Assembly (NCBI GenBank): GCA_963832245.1
Contig: CAWHTG010000004.1
Span: 2,294,001-2,358,000 of the forward strand
Source: JABDBE01 sp963832245
GTDB lineage: Bacteria; Acidobacteriota; Terriglobia; Terriglobales; Acidobacteriaceae
Length of the DNA stretch: 64,000 bases
Reading direction: 5' to 3'
Below are positions 61,121-64,000 of this stretch, piece after piece; the first letter of the stretch is position 1; each line of letters opens with the position of its first letter. Position numbers and translations under genes: made by a program. The notes under the pieces were generated by a model that ran no database searches, was not told the DNA's origin, and was given only the letters and a program-made list of their open reading frames with translations.

Positions 61121-63013
61121 CTAGGAAACCGCCTCGGCCCGAGCCGAGAGAGTTCTTGGCCACTCGATCTCCCGACCGAGATCGTCCTGGGCCTCATGGA
61201 TTCCAAATTGCTCTGCCCACACTGCCAGCGAGTACAGCCGCCATTGCACGCGCTGGGCGAGTGAGGAGTAGGAGCGCTTCAGCTTACGTTCCTTGCTGAC
61301 CGCGCGCACCAGCGGTGAGTGCAACACAGTTCGGCGGACTTCACTCTGGCGGTTATTGATCCAAATCGACTCAGGCGCTTCAAATCCGATCTTGTCTTTG
61401 CGCCAAATCACATCGGAAGGCACATTGGGAGACATCGCTTTTCGCAGAATCCACTTCGACCATCCTTCTCTGATTTTGTATCTGAGTGGCAGACCTACGC
61501 AGAACTCCACTAGCCTGAAATCCATGAATGGCAGCCGTGTCTCCACGCCGAAGGCCATCGAGTTCCGGTCCTCGTAGCGCAGCAGAGCCGGGAGAGTGCG
61601 GACCATGATTTCGCTGATCTGAAAGTTTGCAAGGTCGCAATGTGAGCCCAGTTCGCGGAGGGTTTCCGGCATTCCAGGTGTGCGCCGAAGGAATGCCGTA
61701 TCCCAGCAAGCCTTGCCATGACGGATCCAGGGCATTGCCACCGAAAACATATATTTGACCGCATTGCTTCGAGAAAGACGGCTGTTGTTGTGAAGCGACT
61801 GTTGCAGTGCGGCGAGGGCGGCGCGCGGACCCCGATCGCGCAACACACTATTGAAATAAAAACCGAAATAGTACGGATAACCCAGCAAAGTTTCATCAGC
61901 ACCTTGGCCATCGAGCAGGACCGTGATACCGCGCTCCCGGGCCATGCGCATGACAAAATACCCCATCAGGGTCGAGGGTCCGGCGAACGGTTCATCCTGG
62001 GCATAGGAGACTTCAGCCATGGTTGCGGCAAAATCTTCCATTGCGGGGGTGAAAGTTAACCACTGCATGCCGCAGTGTTCCACCATGGTGCGAGCGTAGT
62101 GGGATTCATCATTCGCAGCATCGCAGCTGATTGCAGTCAGTCCGGTAAACGGTCTGCTGCTCCGCTGATGATGCCGCTCAGCCGCAATGGAGACGATGCT
62201 GGAACTGTCCAGTCCTCCGCTGAGACAACTGCCCACCGGTACATCGGAACGCAAGCGCAGAGTCACTGCGCTCTCCAGCAACTCCAAAAAGCGTTGCTCC
62301 AGTTCTTCCGGCGAAGCGGCATGCAGGTCCGTACCCCGGAGCTTGTACCAGCACTTCTGGCGCAGAACCCCGCTCCGCAGGTCAACGGTAAGCTGGTGGC
62401 CCGGGAGAAGCTTGTGTACCGACTCAAAAAATGTATCCTCGGAGTCATCGAGTATGGAGTCGGCCAGGAATGAGGCAACTGCGTTTTGGTTGGCGCGCCG
62501 TGTGGGCATTAATTCCAGCAACTGTTTGATCTCAGAGGCGAAGCCGAAGTGTCTCTCGTTATCGACGAAATAAAATGGTTTGACGCCGAACCGGTCGCGC
62601 GAGCAATACACCACCTGACGTTTCCGGTCGTGAATAGCGAATGCCCACATGCCGTTAAATTCACAAACGCAATGCTCACCCCACTCTGCATAGGCGGCTA
62701 GAATGACTTCAGTATCAGAACTAGTGATGAATCGGTGGCCACGGCTTCTCAACTCTTCCCGAACTTCGAGGTAGTTGTAAATTTCGCCGTTATAGGTGAT
62801 GGTGAGCCGCCCATCGGCGGAATGCATGGGCTGGCTGCCACCATCGCTTAAGTCAATGATCGCCAGACGGCGATGGCCAAGTCCGACATTGCCGGACACC
62901 TCGTAGCCAACTCCATCCGGTCCGCGATGACGAGCTCGTTCCGTCATCCGCTCCAGCAATCCGCGGTTCACAGGTGCGCCGCTTTTATTGATAATGCCCG
63001 CTATTCCACACAT
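61121..63013 (-). CDS. asnB: Asparagine synthase-type amidotransferase
   Basis: 630 residues. Class II glutamine amidotransferase domain with catalytic Cys2 (MCGIAGI), HRGPDG and GHRRLAIIDLS, then the ATP pyrophosphatase loop CLSGGLDSSSIV, and the C-terminal synthase domain. Homologues next to polysaccharide genes often amidate uronic acids rather than aspartate. GAGGA precedes the ATG. It is followed by the ATP-grasp gene. Confidence 0.9.
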   Translation of the reverse strand: MCGIAGIINKSGAPVNRGLLERMTERARHRGPDGVGYEVSGNVGLGHRRLAIIDLSDGGSQPMHSADGRLTITYNGEIYNYLEVREELRSRGHRFITSSDTEVILAAYAEWGEHCVCEFNGMWAFAIHDRKRQVVYCSRDRFGVKPFYFVDNERHFGFASEIKQLLELMPTRRANQNAVASFLADSILDDSEDTFFESVHKLLPGHQLTVDLRSGVLRQKCWYKLRGTDLHAASPEELEQRFLELLESAVTLRLRSDVPVGSCLSGGLDSSSIVSIAAERHHQRSSRPFTGLTAISCDAANDESHYARTMVEHCGMQWLTFTPAMEDFAATMAEVSYAQDEPFAGPSTLMGYFVMRMARERGITVLLDGQGADETLLGYPYYFGFYFNSVLRDRGPRAALAALQQSLHNNSRLSRSNAVKYMFSVAMPWIRHGKACWDTAFLRRTPGMPETLRELGSHCDLANFQISEIMVRTLPALLRYEDRNSMAFGVETRLPFMDFRLVEFCVGLPLRYKIREGWSKWILRKAMSPNVPSDVIWRKDKIGFEAPESIWINNRQSEVRRTVLHSPLVRAVSKERKLKRSYSSLAQRVQWRLYSLAVWAEQFGIHEAQDDLGREIEWPRTLSARAEAVS

Positions 63014-63061
63014 TGGGATCAGTCCTCTGAATTGTGACAGAGTGTTGCGGTGGCGGTAGGT

Positions 63062-64000
63062 TTAGGCTACCGGTTGCGGACAGGCGGTATTTGCAAGGTG
63101 CTTATCGCCCTGTCGCCCGATACGCATGGCGGCCAACTTGGCGGGCAACGCGACCTTCCGTGGCGATGGGGCTGCGGCCAGTACCGCCCCCATCAATGCG
63201 AATGCGGTTGGGTCAAAGTAGAGGGCGCCCGAAACCATGAGGTGAATCAAGTACTGCAGATAAAGGATAGGTATCCACGACATTTCAGGGAAATTGTGCA
63301 TCAACCGAAACGATTTAATGAGACTCACGATCACGAGGCCGGTCATCATTGTGCCCCCGAAAACCCCGGTGGCCATCAGGGCTTCCAGTACAACGTTGTG
63401 CGGATAGGTGTGTAGATAAGTTTCAAACAGCCCTGCTCCGAAAAACGGGTGTGCCTCGAACGCATGCCACGCATCGCGCATGAGTTGTGCGCGATTCAGG
63501 CTTGACTCGCTGGAGGTAAAGGCTTCTACTGATCCGAAATATGTGTACAGGTCTACCCCTCGAGACATGACTTGCTGAACCAGCAAGGGGATGGCAAATA
63601 ACGCGATGGCACCGAGAACTACGGCCCAACCAGTTAGCTTTAGTCCTCGTCCGTAAGAAGCAAAAAAGATGGTCAGAGGTAGCAGAACCACCAAAGCAAT
63701 CAGAGGCGCTCGTGATGCCGCCATTAAGACAGTAACGACACCCAAGGGCAAAGCAATAATAGCCATCATTCCGTACATGCCTCGGAATTTGTGCCCACCT
63801 CGAACCAACGAGAAAATCCCCAACACCGCGGTGGTCACACCGAGATGGCCGAACTGAATCGGGCCCAGCAAGTCGTTCCCCTGCATCCGCGACTCGGCAG
63901 TGTGTGTAGTCAGGTCGACCCAGTGGTATTGCAATGCCATCAAACATCCCGCGATACAAAACAACTGTACATACTTCAGGGCCGGATTGTAAATTCGAAT
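63062..64000 (-). CDS. O-antigen ligase/polymerase-like membrane protein, 5' part beyond window
   Basis: The frame is open to the window edge (313 residues visible). Several hydrophobic helices; GVTTAVLGIFSLVRGGHKFR, AASRAPLIALVVLLPLTIFF, a periplasmic loop with AFEAHPFFGAGLFETYLHTY and PHNVVLEALMATGVFG match the Wzy_C/O-antigen ligase family. It probably polymerises or attaches the polysaccharide made by the cluster. Signal and start lie outside. Confidence 0.85.
   Translation of the reverse strand: MRIYNPALKYVQLFCIAGCLMALQYHWVDLTTHTAESRMQGNDLLGPIQFGHLGVTTAVLGIFSLVRGGHKFRGMYGMMAIIALPLGVVTVLMAASRAPLIALVVLLPLTIFFASYGRGLKLTGWAVVLGAIALFAIPLLVQQVMSRGVDLYTYFGSVEAFTSSESSLNRAQLMRDAWHAFEAHPFFGAGLFETYLHTYPHNVVLEALMATGVFGGTMMTGLVIVSLIKSFRLMHNFPEMSWIPILYLQYLIHLMVSGALYFDPTAFALMGAVLAAAPSPRKVALPAKLAAMRIGRQGDKHLANTACPQPVA

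Noticed and set aside
1..64000. tRNA, rRNA or CRISPR loci
   Set aside because: Spacers were read for T-loop (GTTCGA) patterns and regularly spaced direct repeats; none outside coding regions was convincing. The dispersed palindromes are not regularly spaced.

Overview
The window looks like a chromosomal segment of a mesophilic Acidobacteriota bacterium (Terriglobia, Koribacter-like). The basis is family recognition: a Ser/Thr kinase N-terminus of the type common in that phylum, HAF-repeat and Vps10/BNR secreted proteins, a DUF5818-type protein, an FHA-GAF sigma-54 activator, and many short palindromic repeats. Base composition is moderately GC-rich. No rRNA, tRNA or CRISPR array was seen. Taxonomy is inference; no search was run.

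Layout. 1-5.7 kb: signalling and envelope genes (kinase fragment, a bifunctional c-di-GMP protein, an M23 peptidase, a sigma-54 activator with an apparent frameshift). 5.7-7.2 kb: a compact regulatory locus with paired palindromes, two look-alike sigma-54 promoters, two similar structured transcripts and a Tat-exported tandem-repeat protein. 7.1-24.6 kb: housekeeping genes, mostly on the minus strand (lhr, TPR protein, class A PBP, proS, kdsD, K+ channel, kdsA, pyrG), with hicBA and fragments of other mobile or toxin genes. 24.7-27.2 kb: an AT-richer accessory patch with a PD-(D/E)XK nuclease-like protein, a lipoprotein gene between two copies of a long hairpin repeat, and a broken toxin-antitoxin pair. 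27.2-34 kb: Ada-AlkA repair protein, HAF protein, a methyltransferase/TetR pair, and gene remnants. 33.7-44 kb: amino acid and cofactor metabolism (Cys/Met PLP enzyme, SDR, aminotransferase, cupin, thrC-thrB, cutA, ftsB-like, thiG). 44-50.7 kb: orphan histidine kinase, a 1063-residue Vps10-like secreted protein and a LolA-like protein. 51-64 kb: a minus-strand exopolysaccharide cluster (O-antigen polymerase-like, AsnB, ATP-grasp, PHP, ceramidase-like, GDP-mannose-3,5-epimerase-like, GT4, DegT, GNAT, sugar-phosphate transferase, membrane-anchored epimerase), cut by the window end.

The strongest candidate for something undescribed is 5.7-7.0 kb. A Fis-type sigma-54 activator sits beside two intergenic regions. 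Each has a CTATCCG-type palindrome pair about 110-125 bp upstream of a GG-N10-GC promoter (TGGTCC-N5-[TG]TGCA). Each promoter leads into an RNA with a closing stem that differs in sequence but keeps pairing and keeps a loop motif TTTGGCAGTC. One RNA is the leader of the Tat protein mRNA, which also has a hairpin covering its ribosome binding site. The other ends at an intrinsic terminator and would be a free small RNA of about 108 nt.

A second theme is invasion by palindromic repeats. At least three families are present, and in three places they appear inserted in frame inside essential-type genes (twice in lhr, once in kdsD). A copy also supplies the thrC stop codon. Several genes carry single-base frameshifts or large deletions (FHA activator, four-helix-bundle protein, AbrB antitoxin, phosphomannomutase, ParE, SDR). 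Some could be assembly errors and need read-level checks.
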